DNA of 64,000 nucleotides from Rhea pennata (Eukaryota; Chordata; Aves; Rheiformes; Rheidae), in assembly GCF_028389875.1 (NCBI RefSeq), contig NC_084667.1:60552570-60616569 (forward strand), read 5' to 3'. Under the pieces are notes generated by a model, which was not told the origin of the DNA, made no database searches, and saw nothing but the letters and a program-made list of their open reading frames with translations. Positions within the stretch are counted from its first letter, which is position 1, and each line of letters begins with the position of its first letter. Below, one piece after another: positions 1-23,922 of this stretch. Made by a program: the position numbers and the translations under genes.

Positions 1-9834
<9,834 letters not shown>

Positions 9835-10260
9835 ACAAACGAAGAACCTCAGTGATGAGAAGCACAATTTAGTGTTCATCTGTTCCTTACTGCTTCCTCT
9901 TTAAATGGAGATGCTATTTAAAACCAACATCTTCTTCTAGGAATTGAATAGAAAGAAAACATATATTCTGTATTGTAACATTTTATTTATCTTGAAGTTC
10001 TCAGTAAATTCAGTGTAAAATCTACTTAGTGGCCACCATCAAAAACTCAAAAATGTGTTACAGATTTATAACAAAATAAGGAAAAATGATTTTTTTAAAT
10101 TTCAGCAATGTTACTGTTTGAAGGTGTTTTACATCCTTATAGAGTTACTTCTTCATGCTGAAACCAGTATTAAAACATATTCCAATCATTACTGGGTTAC
10201 TGTAGAATTGTAAAGCTTAGATTATTCTTCAAGTATTAAAATGTCTGTGGTTTGGATTGG
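9835..10260 (+). other. ADSS1: ADSS1 3' UTR (probable extent)
   Basis: A/T-rich sequence following the TAA. Its end is inferred from ATTAAA hexamers at 10169-10174 and 10235-10240. The second is followed by GT-rich tgtctgtggtttggattgg, a typical downstream element. Confidence 0.45.
10235..10240 (+). terminator. ADSS1: Candidate ADSS1 poly(A) signal ATTAAA
   Basis: ATTAAA about 400 nt past the stop, followed at once by a GT-rich stretch. Alternatives are ATTAAA at 10169-10174 and AATAAA at 10815-10820. Confidence 0.35.
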
Positions 10261-13188
10261 CAGTAAAAAGACAGATACCATATACTGAATTGGTTCGATT
10301 ATACAGATCTTCAGTTCCTAAAGGACAGTACAGTTAGGTAGATATATCCACACAGTGCGAAGCAATTATCACAATTATCCATAAGCCTGTGAAATTTTTA
10401 ATAACCCACTAAAACAAATGGAGAGAAACTAGAGAGCTGTATCACAGAGTACATTCTAGTAGTTGAGATAACATCTATAGATGGGCAAAACTGGAAAAAC
10501 GTTGACCTATTTAATGATTCTTTCAAATAATTCATATATTAGCAGACATTATCAGTGGTGACTGTTGGACGTGCTGTCTTTATGCAGTAGGGAAGAAGTG
10601 AATGAAGGTGGAAGCGGAGAGAATCCTCAGATTACAAAATATATAGGGAGAGTGGAGCCAAGACAGCATGCTGTATTTTCTCAGTGAACCTGAGACATAT
10701 CTTTCTGCTAACTCTGTGATTCTAATTTCCAAAGTTTTACTGTGGGTATCTGGTGAGGAGCTTGGGACTTGCAGCTCTGTATGGCACACTCACTTCCACA
10801 GCTCCTAGATTTCCAATAAATCAATGCATGACTTATTGATGACTGTTGCAGTATTTACACCCTTTGCACATTTTGACCTTCCTCAGCAAAATGTAATAAC
10901 TGTTTATAGAAGGGGAGAATGTATGGCAGCTAGGGCTGGAGCAGGGAGAAGCAACAAAGAAGTCCCCAGAATTTCCAGGAATACACTTGGTTTTCTTTGT
11001 GGATCTTCAAATTTGTAATGGCTATACTTCTAGATCTCGCAAAAGGCCTGAGGCCTAAGTCTTGTAGAGGGAGAAGAATATACTAGAAACTGAGTTATTC
11101 CATAACTATGGAATTTTCAGAGTAAATGTATAAATACACCATGTAGTTATATCATTTCCAGATGCTGTGGAAATGGCCTCACAACACTAGTAATGCCATC
11201 ATGTTTTATGTGAATATATCCCTTTTCTGAGATAGTAACTCCAAGGATACAAAATGAGGACATTATTTGCATCAGAGATAGGGAAAAATAAAAACCTATC
11301 AAGGGACTTTCTAGCACATAGAGTTTATCTCATGTGCACTCATCCATTTTGTCTTAGTTTGCTTAATTATCAAATAATTGTTAATGTTCAAAATCATTTG
11401 TGTTAAGAAAAAATTACAAAAGGACTGGTACAAGGACATAGTAAGCATTTAATTTTAACCGCTTACAGATGTATTGCTGTTTGTAGTGCAGAATTCTTCT
11501 TACCCCCTCTGGCTGCAGGGCAGTCTCTTCATACCTCAGTTCACCACAGACTGTGGCGTTATACCACGATCAAATATACTTATGCCTAATAAAAAGAGCC
11601 CAAAGCTGTGAATCTTGAACCCAGCTATGACTTCTGTGATCATCTTGGATAAGTCATTTAACCTTCCTGCTACTGTTGTATAATCTGTTAAATGGCGATT
11701 AGGAATACTTCCTTACCTTTTTTTTATATTGCTTTTTTAGACTGTGGGTTGGGTCCTGTATTCCTTACTCTACACTGATGAGGAGGTACTCCCCCCTGCG
11801 TATTTATGGGTGTTACAATGAAAGAACAATGCAATTTCTGACCATATTTAATGTTTGTAAAGCGCTCTTGAAAGGTGCTGAAAAAGTGCTTAAATTTTAC
11901 AAGCACTGTGAAGTGTACCTCATTTATATGAGGTAATTTAAGCATAAAGATGCTTGGAGATAGACTAATCAAGTTTTAATTTCAGTATGGCTCAACCCTA
12001 TGACATTTGCCCACTGGATGATACAGACCTATTCCTCTTCTTGGCCTCATCTTCATCAGTGCATTTGTGTTAGGGGATGGCCACTGTGTTTAAACTCTGG
12101 TTGATTATAGACTATGTCCACAATGACTAACAAGCCACTCAGTATGCTGAATAACTGGATTAAATGATCAACTCTAAATGAAGTGTTTGTCTAAATGAAT
12201 TGAAAATTTTAGTTCTCATAGCTTAATTTTCCCAGGGTTATTTTCTCATGTTCACTTAATCTTTTAGTTTCCATAAAGTAAGTTGCCTGTCTTTGCATTC
12301 AAGGACTCTTCAAAAACCCAGTGTTGTTGTCAATGGGTATCATACAATAGACGATTACCCTGTGACTGACTCTGTTACAGTAAAAATAGTATTGTGCATT
12401 TCATTTCATAGCATGCATTTTTAAAATTGAAAGTTCTCTGATTTTTGTATGTGTTATCATTGAGTTAAATATGAGTAAGTTCAGACTTTTATTTTAAAGC
12501 TCTTTAGTCTACTGAGTGACACAACCCTTGATAAGAACATTTTTAATGTAAATTTGCATTCATTTTGACTGTTTCCCATGTGGATTATTTAGTATTGTTT
12601 GGAATTTCATTTTAATAACAATCACTGCAGTGAATTTAATTTCTTCTTTTTCCCCAGCTAAATGCAACAGTAATGACTAAAATTGGTTGATGCATCATCC
12701 TGTTAGATATCTTGATGGAAGAATAAGGATGAATATCTGCTAGTATACCATAACTTGTTGTAAAGATTATAGTTTTTTAAAAGTAGAAATTACTGAGTCA
12801 TTTATGCACATTAAGGTATTTGATGTATTTTCTCACCTTTATAATGTGGCCTTCCTATTCAGGTGTATGCTTCACATGCAGTATAGGGTTTTGAAGCTTT
12901 TATTTTTTAATTTGGCTACATATGGTCTTACAGTTCTAACATGATGCACTTTATAAAATGAAAGAAAAGAAACTAAGCGTTTCTATACTGATAAACAAGC
13001 TATACTTACACCTTTCCCTCTATGCAGATTTTTCAGACAAATTTTGGATCCACACTTGTTATTCTGTCCTGAAAGACATATTAAAATTAATTTAAAATAA
13101 CAATGCTGTCTTCTTCTCTTTCTCTCTTTTTTTAAAAAAAAACAAAATGCACTACATACAAAAACCTGGTTTTATATTTCATGTATTT

Positions 13189-13211
13189 AAAAAAAAAAAA
13201 AAAAAAAAAAA
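13189..13211. repeat. A23 homopolymer
   Basis: Uninterrupted run of 23 A, intergenic; a separate shorter A-run lies at about 13133-13142. Confidence 0.95.
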
Positions 13212-13789
13212 GCAGGAATTACCCAGGAAATGGATATTTTCTTTCAGTCTATGTGAAAGATTCTCATTGTTGGGATTTCTTTTGCATATTCTGTAAACTT
13301 GATCAAGCTTTGCTGGTCACAAACTAACAATGATCCATCTTTATCAATGTAGGTGCACGGTTAGTCATCTTTAGTTAGTGAACAGTAATTTTATAATGAA
13401 ACAGAACATTTCTCTTTGTGAATTTCCTGACTGATGCAAAAAACGTCTTTCCAGAACAGATGACTCAAAATAACTTGCATGAACTCCGCATAGTTCTTTA
13501 TCAACAGCACTGCACTGAGAAAGGGAAGACAGACATGAGCTCAAACAACATAATGATCATCCCTAAATTGTGGAAGGGCTTCAGATCACTATGATTAGGG
13601 TCTTTTGAAAACCTTTATAGAAATTACTCTTTTTCTCATCCATTTTATGAGGAGTCGGGAATATTAGATGAGTGAGCTGTGCAGTAAAGGTGCCAGTGGG
13701 TCAGTACGCAATTCAGAGCAATGTCTGAGAGGTGTAAGGGAACTTCTCTGCTAACTGACTTACGTTTCTTCAAATCCTTTGCACTGGTT

Positions 13790-13806
13790 TATATATATAT
13801 ATATAA
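13790..13806. repeat. (TA)n microsatellite
   Basis: Eight TA units plus a flanking A. Confidence 0.9.
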
Positions 13807-16800
13807 ATACTTGCAGAAAGGTCTTTGATTGCTAGTTGAGGCATCTGAAGCAGTTTTGTTGAACTTCATGTGACACTGGCACTGCACAAGGGGGAAAAAA
13901 AGTAAGTCTCTGCTGAAATTACCAACTGGGTGGGAAAACATTCTGTTTCGTAACTGGTCCATCTTGTCTGTCAGCTGGAGAATGGAGGCTTGAGGTTGGG
14001 AGGGAGGAAAGAAGATACACGGCCTGATAAAAACGGGAACAATGTGACCATCTTGCCTTTGTAGAGTTGTAATTAATATATGACTTCCCTGCTCTTTCCT
14101 GCTTCTAATTCCTTATTCCTCATAGAAGTGACCCAGGCACCTCCACAGTAGTACGTTTCATATCCATCAGAGGGCCAATTTCAAGCTCTGGATGTCTGCA
14201 AAAAGGATGAGCTGACCACTCTTTCAGCTAGACATCAGGCAAGAAAATATAGCTCCTACCATTTTATCTTTGGAAGAGGTCCTTATTTGTGGTACAGTCA
14301 CTGTATCAAGGCATTAGCCTGTAGATTTGTTATCTACTAATGTGATAGCTGAATTTGTTAGTGCTGGTTTCATGTTTCTGTTAGATCCATGTTGCCAATG
14401 AAGAAGGAGGCACCTGAGGCATGGAGCCTTGGTCATCATAGTACTAAGCAGGATTCATGGTATGGGAAAATTTGTATTATGCAGCCTGCTTCATGGAGGT
14501 AAGAAATGTGAATCTTTTCTTCACAAGCTGTCAAATAGAAACTCGGTTAAGAAAAACCTTGCAGAAGCTCCTTCCTGTTGGTTTTGCTCTGGAACGGGGC
14601 TAGCTGAACCCTTACATATTGCTCAAAATTAATTATCTATGTGGATGTCAGCAATAGAGTGAGGCATTAAAAAGTAAAGCCTGTATAAAGATTTCAAGAT
14701 TTAGCCTTTTAATCAGATATATTTACAGGAAATCAGTTCTAAAATTTTGTGTGTTATTAATTAATATGTATCATGTTCTGCAACAGAAACGATGCATTAA
14801 ATATTTGCCCACCAGCTCTGAGATGCAAAAATAACAGGAAACAAGATCTTCTGTAATCACATGCAGTTTATAGCTTCCTTTAATGTAGTAAATTTTGGAT
14901 AACAGCTGCATTTTTCAAAGATTGGGAATAGTATGGATTTTTACAGTGTCCACAAATGTCTCTGTCAAGGACACGTCTTTGTCAGGAAGAAAAGAATACC
15001 CATGTATTTGAATGTTTTTGCAGTTCTGAGAAAACATATCCTTATTCTGACAGGCATTACCTTTTAGAATTTGAGTACATACACTGGAGTTTACATTACA
15101 GACCTCTAAATAGTTCTTCAGACAACAGTGTTAGGTTTCAAGAGAGAACTTCACAGTGCTTGATAAGTGCACAGTAGTACAGACAGTAGCTGGTGGTTGC
15201 TGCAATCCTTAAAATACACTGAGCAGAGGACTAGTGATTTGTTTATTAAGGACTGGAGAATACAGTCAACTCTCAGTGCTCTTACAATTAGCAGAGATGT
15301 CATCGTGCATCTTCACCTTCCCCTTTAGTCAGACAAAACTTTTAACGTTACTGCTAACGGAGCCTAATTCTTCTTCAAATGAAACTTACCTCCAAACAAT
15401 ACCTCTTCTAGGAATGGATCAAATTAATGTTTTAGTTCAGATCAGAACTGCACTTCTAAAGCAAATCTCTCAGCACTCCCCTTTGCCTGTGCTTTGGTTT
15501 GCACTATGGAGTGGTATCAGTGTGGAAATTGGACTCTTTTTGGGTGCAGCTAAACGAGGGATGCTCTCCAGCAGTGTCCCCTGTATGCTCCAGATGTTAA
15601 CCAGAGCTCAGTCGATGGGCCCAGACAAGTAAAGAGCAGAAGTAACCTTGCATCTATAGTGTGGTTATTGGGTCCTCCACACCAACTGCTTTGCTGATTT
15701 GTTCCTGTTGGGATGCACTATTGGCTAATATAGGCATAGCTTTTGAATATCAGCCATTGCATCTCCCCTTAACCAATTCCTCGTTCACTTCATACTAATC
15801 CCTAACTTATAATTAATTATTCCCTGCACGGTTTATATCAAATGCTTAATGAAGCCTAAGTAAGTTATAGCTGCTGCATTTCCTGTGTCCATAAAGTCAA
15901 CTATATTCAAGGAAAGATTAATTACTCAGGGGTCAACTATTTTTGCTAAGTCTGTTTTGCATTTTATCCCATTTTGCATTTACCTCCATGTTTTTAATGA
16001 GCCTTCCCTTCAAAATATTCCTAGAGTCTTGCAAACTACTGAGACTATGCTATTAGCCTTCTGGTTGTCAGCATAATTTTTTTGCCTCCTTAAAATTTAG
16101 TATTATATTTTCTTTTCTCCAGTAATAAGATTCTGCTGCCAAATTGAAAGATTTATTAAAAACATTTCCTCCTGATTTGCAATTGCATATGCCCCTTCTT
16201 TCAGAATTCTGGAATGCAGTTTATTTCTATACCAACCAGGCTGTAATCATATCTATGCCAGAGAAAACATAGTTTGAACAGCATTATGTTTCTATCCAAA
16301 GCTCCTAAAGAAGATTACTGGAAAGACTAATTAAGAAACCAAACTCATTTGCTCAGGAGAAATTTGTGGAGACAGTGTAAAAATGTCTACTGATTTTAAA
16401 TACTGGATATGCCTTCTGCAAACAAAATAGGAATATACCTTCAATGATCTTTACTTGCCTGTATTGGTCAATGAAATAAATAGGGGCTTGAATAAAGAAG
16501 CATCTCCAACTTTGCTGAAAAAAATTGAAGTTAGAATAAAACAACAGCAAATTGATGCAAAACACATCTAGGTTCTGAACTTGGCTCAAAGAATTACCAG
16601 TGTCTAGAAAGAACATTGAAATTAATTCTGAAGAGCTAGGAGGAATATTAGGCTACTCTGTCTCATTATTCAATGCTAGTTGTAAAGATGAATCATTCTA
16701 CAGTTCTACATTTACACCAGTTCAGTGGTGATATATTTGTATGGTAGTTTATTTGTAGAGTTTAGATAGTGATAGAGAATCAGTATTAGAGACAGAGACA

Positions 16801-19800
16801 GTACTGAACATCTTCACTATTGATCTGGAGACCTTCCCAAGCTTGAAGACATGAAAGAGCCATCAGAAGGAAAAAATATATGATTATCTGTCACATCAAT
16901 ATCTTCTTTGAAATTCCCATGCAGAAAAAAAAAATAAAAATGAAGAAAAAAAGATGAGAGATTGCACATAAATGGGAGAAATGTACTGAGCATAGATGTG
17001 TAGAATATATTATAATGAATGTTAATACAAGAAGAGAAAGGTCACGGTGCAAGAAATAAAAGATGTTAGCTGATTAAGGGATTACAAATGGAGTAAGACA
17101 TTTTGTCTGTTAGGGACTGATTTGCACCAGACTACATCATTAAAAAAACAAGGCTGATACTGATGAATATGTGAGCTCTGTGCAAAATGTATTGATGATT
17201 TCTATTCTGGGGAAACATGCCAGCAGCACAGATCTCATTCTATTAATTAGCACCCTGAATGGTAGACCTAAGACTGAACATTACTTTTATAGCTAGCTTA
17301 TATCACACCACTCATGTAAACTACTCAGCAAAGAGCAACCAGATAGAATTTGTGCTGTGAAGACTTCACAATGTAAACAGATTTCAACCTAAAAGGCTAT
17401 GTTAAGAGAATTTCCACATTAGGCCTAGCGATGGTTACTGTAACGATAGCTGTGACATGTTATCCTGGCAATATTCAGAGACTGACTCCCTTTGACTCTG
17501 TGCAGTTTCTGTTTTTTGGACCGAGATCTTCTCTTTCCAGGATTGACAACACAGTCACACATATTTAAAATAAACACTTTGCTCCTGCTCCTGTGGAATC
17601 ATTTGTTGTATGTGGTGAGTGCAGAGAGCCAGATTCTTTGCCAGTGTATGCTTACATAGTTCCTTTGGAAATGAATGGATGTACCTTGAGTTATTCCAGC
17701 TAAATGGCTACCACGGGGAACGAATGAAGGAGAAGCATGCAAGATACAGCATACAAAGCTGTACTGAAGCAAGGATTTTTTCCACAACAAAAATGATAAG
17801 AAGACCTGGACGCAGCTTCAGTGCGGAGGGAGGAAGTTTGTCCAGCCCTTCCCATGCCACGTGAAAAAGTGTGTTGTGCTGTAGAGGACTAGTGAAAGGA
17901 CATACGTACCTCTAGCCTCTTGCAGGTAAATCTGTATGGAATAATGGAATAGCATTTTTTAGACACACATTTAATGAATTCTTAGGACATGCAGAGGAAG
18001 AAACCAAAGCATCCTGCATCACATGAAGTCCATAACGGTAGTTATCATTGCCAGAGCTCAACTGGCAGATGTGGGCATGGCACTGCTCTCATACCCAGAC
18101 ACTCGTTCAACCTGGATATATGAAACTCCCAAATCCATACACAACCCAGGGACATGCAAAACCAGACTCTTAGAGGGAATAACTGAAGAAACGAATTGCT
18201 AATTCAGCATCCATTAAGTGTTTGCTTGGTGAGTATATGCTTGCGTTCACAGTTTCATCACCAGCTGCAGAGATTTGTTGCTTTCCTTTTTTCTTGATAG
18301 AAAATAATCTGGAAATAGGCAAAATAAGAAGAAACTATCTGCAGAAGAAATGAAGGTACACAACTAAAAAGGGTAGGGAAAAAAATCTCAGCTGTGGAAA
18401 GAAACATCCTGTAAATATTTTATATTTTATGTCAGTAGAACAATACCATCTTTCTAACAGCAGTAATAATTTAGTCTTGAGAGTGCCCTCTAGCATAAGT
18501 AGGACCTTCAATTATTTTGATCTACCAAACCGCACTGAACTACACATCTATGTTGTATCTCATAGCTGATAGAATAGTAATATGCTATGAAATTCATCCA
18601 TGCCGTGCTAATTTAACAGCTCTTAAGGGCTACCATGCCAGGATGGCAGAATTCCAGCTTAGTAACAGCGTGCTTCCAGAGCCAGTCCTTAATTCTGCAC
18701 ATCGTTGGCTTATCAAACCTTTTTTGATATGTGAACTAATTCATCAGGATTAGAACATGAACTATTTTGCCAGCTGGTCATAGTAAAATGACATGCAAGT
18801 ATATTCTGGCACTTGCTAACAGATACTGGCTGAATCGTGTAGCCCTTTGATACAAACTGGGAACGTGCTGACTGTTAAGGCTGACATGCTATAATATGGT
18901 AGGAAAATAAAAGGGCACAGAAGGAAGGGAACAGCTTTAAGATTTTCTACTACTGTTCTGCAGCTGTTCTACTGTTCTTTAGGGTTCCACCTCTAAGTAT
19001 AGTGTTTCATTTTATTTCTAAATGGCCTAATAATGAAAGACTAGAATAAATGTGAATTTTTTATCACAAGTACATAAGAGGGGAAGGCCTTGGGTACGAA
19101 GGAAACTGGAGAGAAAAATTAAAATGTTTTTAAGCTCCCCCCTCAGTGCTTAAAAGAATCTAATATTTAGGCATTTGGAACAATTTAAAAGCTAGTAAAA
19201 TCTTCTGAATTTTCACTTATTCCTAAAGTGGAATACTTTGCTATGCTAGAAGGTAAAGGTTGCTTGCAAAATGGGGCATAGACATGAAGCCTGATGAATG
19301 TTTAGGTTCACAAAACCAAAACAGCCATTTTGGATATCTTGTCTGACACCCTGCTTAAAACAGATGGCAGAATTTTCCTCAATTTATTCTTCTCCAAACA
19401 AGGTAAGCTCTTTTTCTTTTAAGAATGTACGTATTGTCAGTTTAGTCTGACCATTTATTCCTACTATTTTTTCCTGTCCTTTGGCACAGACCAATGCATA
19501 CAACTGAAAAGAGTTTGTACCCATTCTTGACATAGTCTTTCACGAAAAGCTCTTTTAAAAACCGTCTGCCACAAAACAAGAGCAAAGAACTTCCCATATT
19601 ATTATCTCATTAAAAGACAGGAAAAAATGGTAGGAATAAATGGTCAGTTTTCACAGTGCAGGAAGGTTCTGGCAAGACATCTGTGCAAATTGATGAATTT
19701 ATAAATACTCTGAGAAAGAGGGTGAGCAGTGAAGTATTAGTGTTTGCTGAACTATTGTTAGAAGTCAAATCTAAAAGCCAATTGCGAAGAGCTGCAGCTG

Positions 19801-22226
19801 TGTGTTTTCCACGTTCTCACTATACTAAATGGACAATAAAATGGCAAAGTCAGTATGCAGTGTGCAGTAACACATATGGCAGAAATACAGCAATTGTATA
19901 TGTACAGCGATGGGCTCTAAAATAGTGATTATCACTCAAGAGAGTCATCTTGAGAGTCAATTATGAATAATTTCCTGAAAACATCAGTTCAGTACTCAGT
20001 AGTAATAAAAATGACAAATCAGATGTTAGGAATTGTTAGGGAAGGAACCAAGAATTCATCTTTAGATCTATGCTATCCAAGTTCTTTGCGTGCCCACAGC
20101 TGCAATACTGGCCACCAAACTTCAGGAAGGGTGTTGTAGGATACAAAAAGCACAGAAAAGGACATCAGTGGCTGTACGCAGGTGACAAGTTAGGTATGCT
20201 GCTTATACTTAACCACCTAGTCCCCCGTTGTCCAATGCAGAGGTCCTCTTGGAGCATACCAGGGCTCCCTCCCTTCCCACATACTTCAGTCTCTTTCCAG
20301 AGAAATGGTGCATCTTCAAATCTTTTCATGCTGTGCACCAGGACATAGCACGGGTGATGTGGGCTGGGGAACACTGCTAAGGTGTGCTTCAATGTGTCAA
20401 AAGATTTCAGCTTGAATAAAAGACAAATGAGTAAAATACGGCAGATGTCTTTATAGTCATGAATGTTATGAAGAGAACTAATATGGAATGATTATTCATT
20501 ATTCTTCATAAAACCAGATATAGGAGACACCCAATGAAATTAACAGGTAGCATACCAAAAACAAACCAGAAGCAATATTTTCTTAAATAAGAGATTGCTA
20601 AGTTTTAGACCTTACTACACAAAAATAAGAAACTAAATGACTTTCTGGTGTCAAGGGGATTGGACAAACTTTTAAAGGATCAGCCTACCGACACTATGAT
20701 CCAGGTGGAACAGCTGGCTCCAAAGATTTCTAAACTGCTAGAAGCAACAAGGTTAGGGGTAGAGGGATAGAGCAGTGGTTATCACAAAGGTAAACTAGGA
20801 CCAGATTCCCTCTGTATGTGCCATTTCTTGAAGCACCTCCTTCTGGCAGAAATAAAATGTTAGGAGAGACGGACTGTAAATAACTATGGTCCAGCCCATT
20901 TAGCTTTTGAAATTTGCTTACTGGAAATATAAAATGCTAAACAAAACTGTAATGCAATTTTCTTGGTTCTGTAAATTAGAAAGCCATTGAGCAGGCAGTT
21001 TGTCTGTAATACGCACAAACAGGCACACCAAAAGTAAAATAGTAAAAAAAAAGGAGATTGTGTCATTTTCATGCCCTGTTTTCTTTCATAAACATATTTT
21101 CAAGGATAAACCAGAATTATCATATTTTACAATTACTATTAGTGGTTTGGGATTTGCTTAGGGATTTTGCATATTCAGAAGGTGCATAACATAATACACA
21201 AACTCATTAATTAACTTTGAAATTGTCAGCATTAATTTTCATAAATGCTCAATGCCAGCAAGCTTTGCCAGATCAGATCTCAGCCTTTCTTCTGCTTCCA
21301 AATTACCAGTGAATTTTCCTCAAAGCTTACTGCTATGAAATTAATGAAATACTTGGGAATCATCCTGACTGGCAGATCAACCAATTCCCTCCTTATAGGA
21401 TGATAAGCTATGCTGATGGTGACAAAACAGAATTATTCTGCTTTTTAGATTCCAGATAGAAAGTATCTGATCAGTAACAGATGTTGTTAAGGTTGAGGCT
21501 TGCAAAGCAATTAAAGAAGAGGTGTCACCACCTGAGGCTGACTCAGATTGCTGTAACAGAAGATTTCTGCATTTGACCCACAGTGGATTTGTGGTGGCAT
21601 GTTGCAAATGTAATCATAGCAGAACATCTTGACAAAGTCATGTGTCAGCCCTCGGGGAAAATGCCCTTAAATTTACCCTTCAGTGAAAGCTCCAGCAGCA
21701 CTGCTACAGCACACGCTGCTCCCTTTCAAAACTATTTCATATTCTAAAATCAGAGTTGCAGAGCATTCTTCATCACAAGCAGAGCAGCGCTTTTAACATT
21801 TTTCTTTGCATCTCATCCAACAGTTGAGCTTCATCCATACTTATCTTACGCCATCTTAATGAAACGTGATCTAGAGCTCTATATTCTGAAAGGGAGCAAC
21901 AATCTGACTGGAATTACATTTTGATTCATGCTCCCCAGAGAGCTTCAGAGACACCAGAGTGTATATTTAATGATAATTTGCAAAGACATTTCCTTAACCA
22001 GAAATAATGAGAAGACCATGAGTTTTCAATGTTTTCCCCTGAACATCTTTCTTTAAGAATGCATTTGCAAGTACATGCAGAAAAAGCCAGACTTCTTCAC
22101 AGTTAAGGAATGTTTGCAAGTGTCAGACCTTGCAGTACGGAAGATATTTTTATAAATTACTGTGCATTACAACCATAGCTTCCATTCCACAGACCACAAG
22201 AGCTAGTCTGATCAAAAAGCCCTAAA

Positions 22227-22238
22227 GGGGGGGGGGGG
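22227..22238. repeat. G12 homopolymer
   Basis: Uninterrupted run of 12 G between taaa and cgagg, intergenic, about 1.2 kb upstream of the SIVA1 CpG island. Confidence 0.9.
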
Positions 22239-23763
22239 CGAGGAAGTAACATGAAAGTGTATGAAATCATTGTGATTGTACCTGTATCCTAGTAGCACCA
22301 GTGATTCAGCAATTAATGGAATGAAACATCATTTCAGTGCTCATAGATGGAAAAATCACTCTCAGACTTATTCATGGTTCTGTCCAGAACATAAGAGGGA
22401 AATGCCTGAATTCAGAAACCTCTTTGGAAAAAAAAATGAAACTGTTTTAACTGATTATGTCTTGGAATAGTACAAAACCAGACAAATTATAGCACCTCTG
22501 CCAAGATCATCAACATCAGTTTTAAAGGTCTTGTTTGCATTAAGGAAAACAAGATATTTTCAAAATATACACGGAAAGACTGCTACTTGGAATTGAATGT
22601 GATATTTATAAAAAGGTATGTGGACTGCTATACAGCTTATCTATAGAGAATTAATTGTAGTTTTTCCAGGTTACACAATGAAAACAGAAAATCTCAAGGA
22701 ATTCAGTGAATTAACCAAAACTGAGTATCAGTCTCTGAAATGTTAGTGAACTGCTCCCAGCAAATCTACTTTTGTTATTGCCAGACACTAACAAGAGTCC
22801 CTGGCTTATACGAGATGCTACATTTGTTTTAAAAAAGTAAACTCTTACATTTGTGCACGTTTTCATTGGTTCTATGGCATTTAGATACCTTAAAACTTAA
22901 CCTGCTCAAAACCTGGTCAAAATTTAGAAAGAATTACCTGAAACTGAAAAAAATATTCAGGACTTTTACAGAGGAAAATGAGTACAAAATGCTAATGAGT
23001 TTTGTGAGAGTTTATTGAAAAGCCTGAATTTCAAAATCATGTTTTAACTTGCAATGTTGTTCGCAACAAAAATTAGATGCTTGAATAAAACGTCTTTGAT
23101 GTTTTAACACTTTTTTAATTAATACAATACTTTGTGTCATGCATTCAGCAATGCCCAGTACAGTAACATGTATCAAAGCTACTAGCTGATGAAAGCAAGT
23201 GCTTTGAGGGGGTGAAAAAAAGAAAGAAAAAAAACCCTCATGTATCAAGAGATTTGTTATGAAAACGCAGTAAGAATAAAGTTTTGCTGCACAAGAAGCG
23301 AGCACAGCTCCCTGCAAAAAGTCTTGCAAAAATACAAGGTTGGGAAACTCAGGCCGTGCTCCCACTGGCTTTCCTCCTGGTGACAAAGCCGGTGTCAGCC
23401 CTCCCCGCTCGCTCTCCTGCACGGCCCCCTCGGGTGCCTCAGGGCAGCTGCGCGGCTCCCCGTTCGCCCGCCGAAACGGCCCCGGTCGCCCGGCTGCGGC
23501 TCCCGCTCCCGCTCCCGCCCCCCGCCGCCATTGCGCGCCGCCCTCCCCTCAGCGCGGCCCCGCCCCGCCCCGCCTCTCGCGCTTCCTCTTCCCGCTCCCC
23601 CTGCCCCGCCCCGCCCCCGCCCCGCCATTGGCCAGGAGCTCCGTGACGCACGGGGAAAGGCGGGTGTCGACGGCTGTGGTTGGTTGGTGCTGTTGCCGTT
23701 GCGTGGGTCTCGCGTCGCGCTCCCCGACGGAGGGGGCGGGCGGGGACGGCGGCGGCGCGGCCG

Positions 23764-23795
23764 TTCCTCCCTCCCTCCCTCCCTTCCTCCCTCCC
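23764..23795 (+). repeat. SIVA1: Pure polypyrimidine tract in SIVA1 5' UTR
   Basis: 32 consecutive C/T bases built from (CCCT)n, ending 9 nt before the start codon. The - strand is G-rich with several GGG runs, so it can form a G-quadruplex. Confidence 0.85.
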
Positions 23796-23804
23796 GGGCC
23801 CGCG

Positions 23805-23922
23805 ATGCCGAAGCGCTCCTGCCCCTTCGGGGACGCGGCCCCGCTCCAGCTGAAGACCCGCGTGGGGCTGCGCGAGCTGAGCCGCGGGGTGCGGGGCGAG
23901 GAGTACCGGCGGGAGGTCTTCG
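23805..23922 (+). CDS. SIVA1: SIVA1 exon 1 coding part
   Basis: 118 nt from the ATG to the gtgagg donor. Encodes [20 protein letters not shown], then [19 protein letters not shown]. The start context has G at -3. The frame is also open upstream to an ATG at 23340, but that lies before the promoter boxes. Confidence 0.96.

Larger units (their letters stand above)
10261..23394. other. ADSS1-SIVA1 intergenic region
   Basis: About 13 kb of A/T-rich DNA. It holds a 23-nt A-run (13189-13211), a (TA)n run (13790-13806) and a 12-nt G-run (22227-22238). The longest frame, 15234-15632 (+, 132 codons), has no recognisable domain or splice context. A stretch near 20060-20400 reads vaguely like decayed interspersed repeat but could not be assigned. 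No gene supported. Confidence 0.7.

Noticed and set aside
15234..15632. 132-codon + frame between ADSS1 and SIVA1 as a new gene
   Set aside because: No recognisable domain, no CpG island or splice context; such a frame can arise by chance in 13 kb of intergenic DNA.
20060..20400. Decayed CR1-like or other repeat, with frames on both strands
   Set aside because: Some phrases look repeat-like, but I could not align enough of it to any family to support a call.
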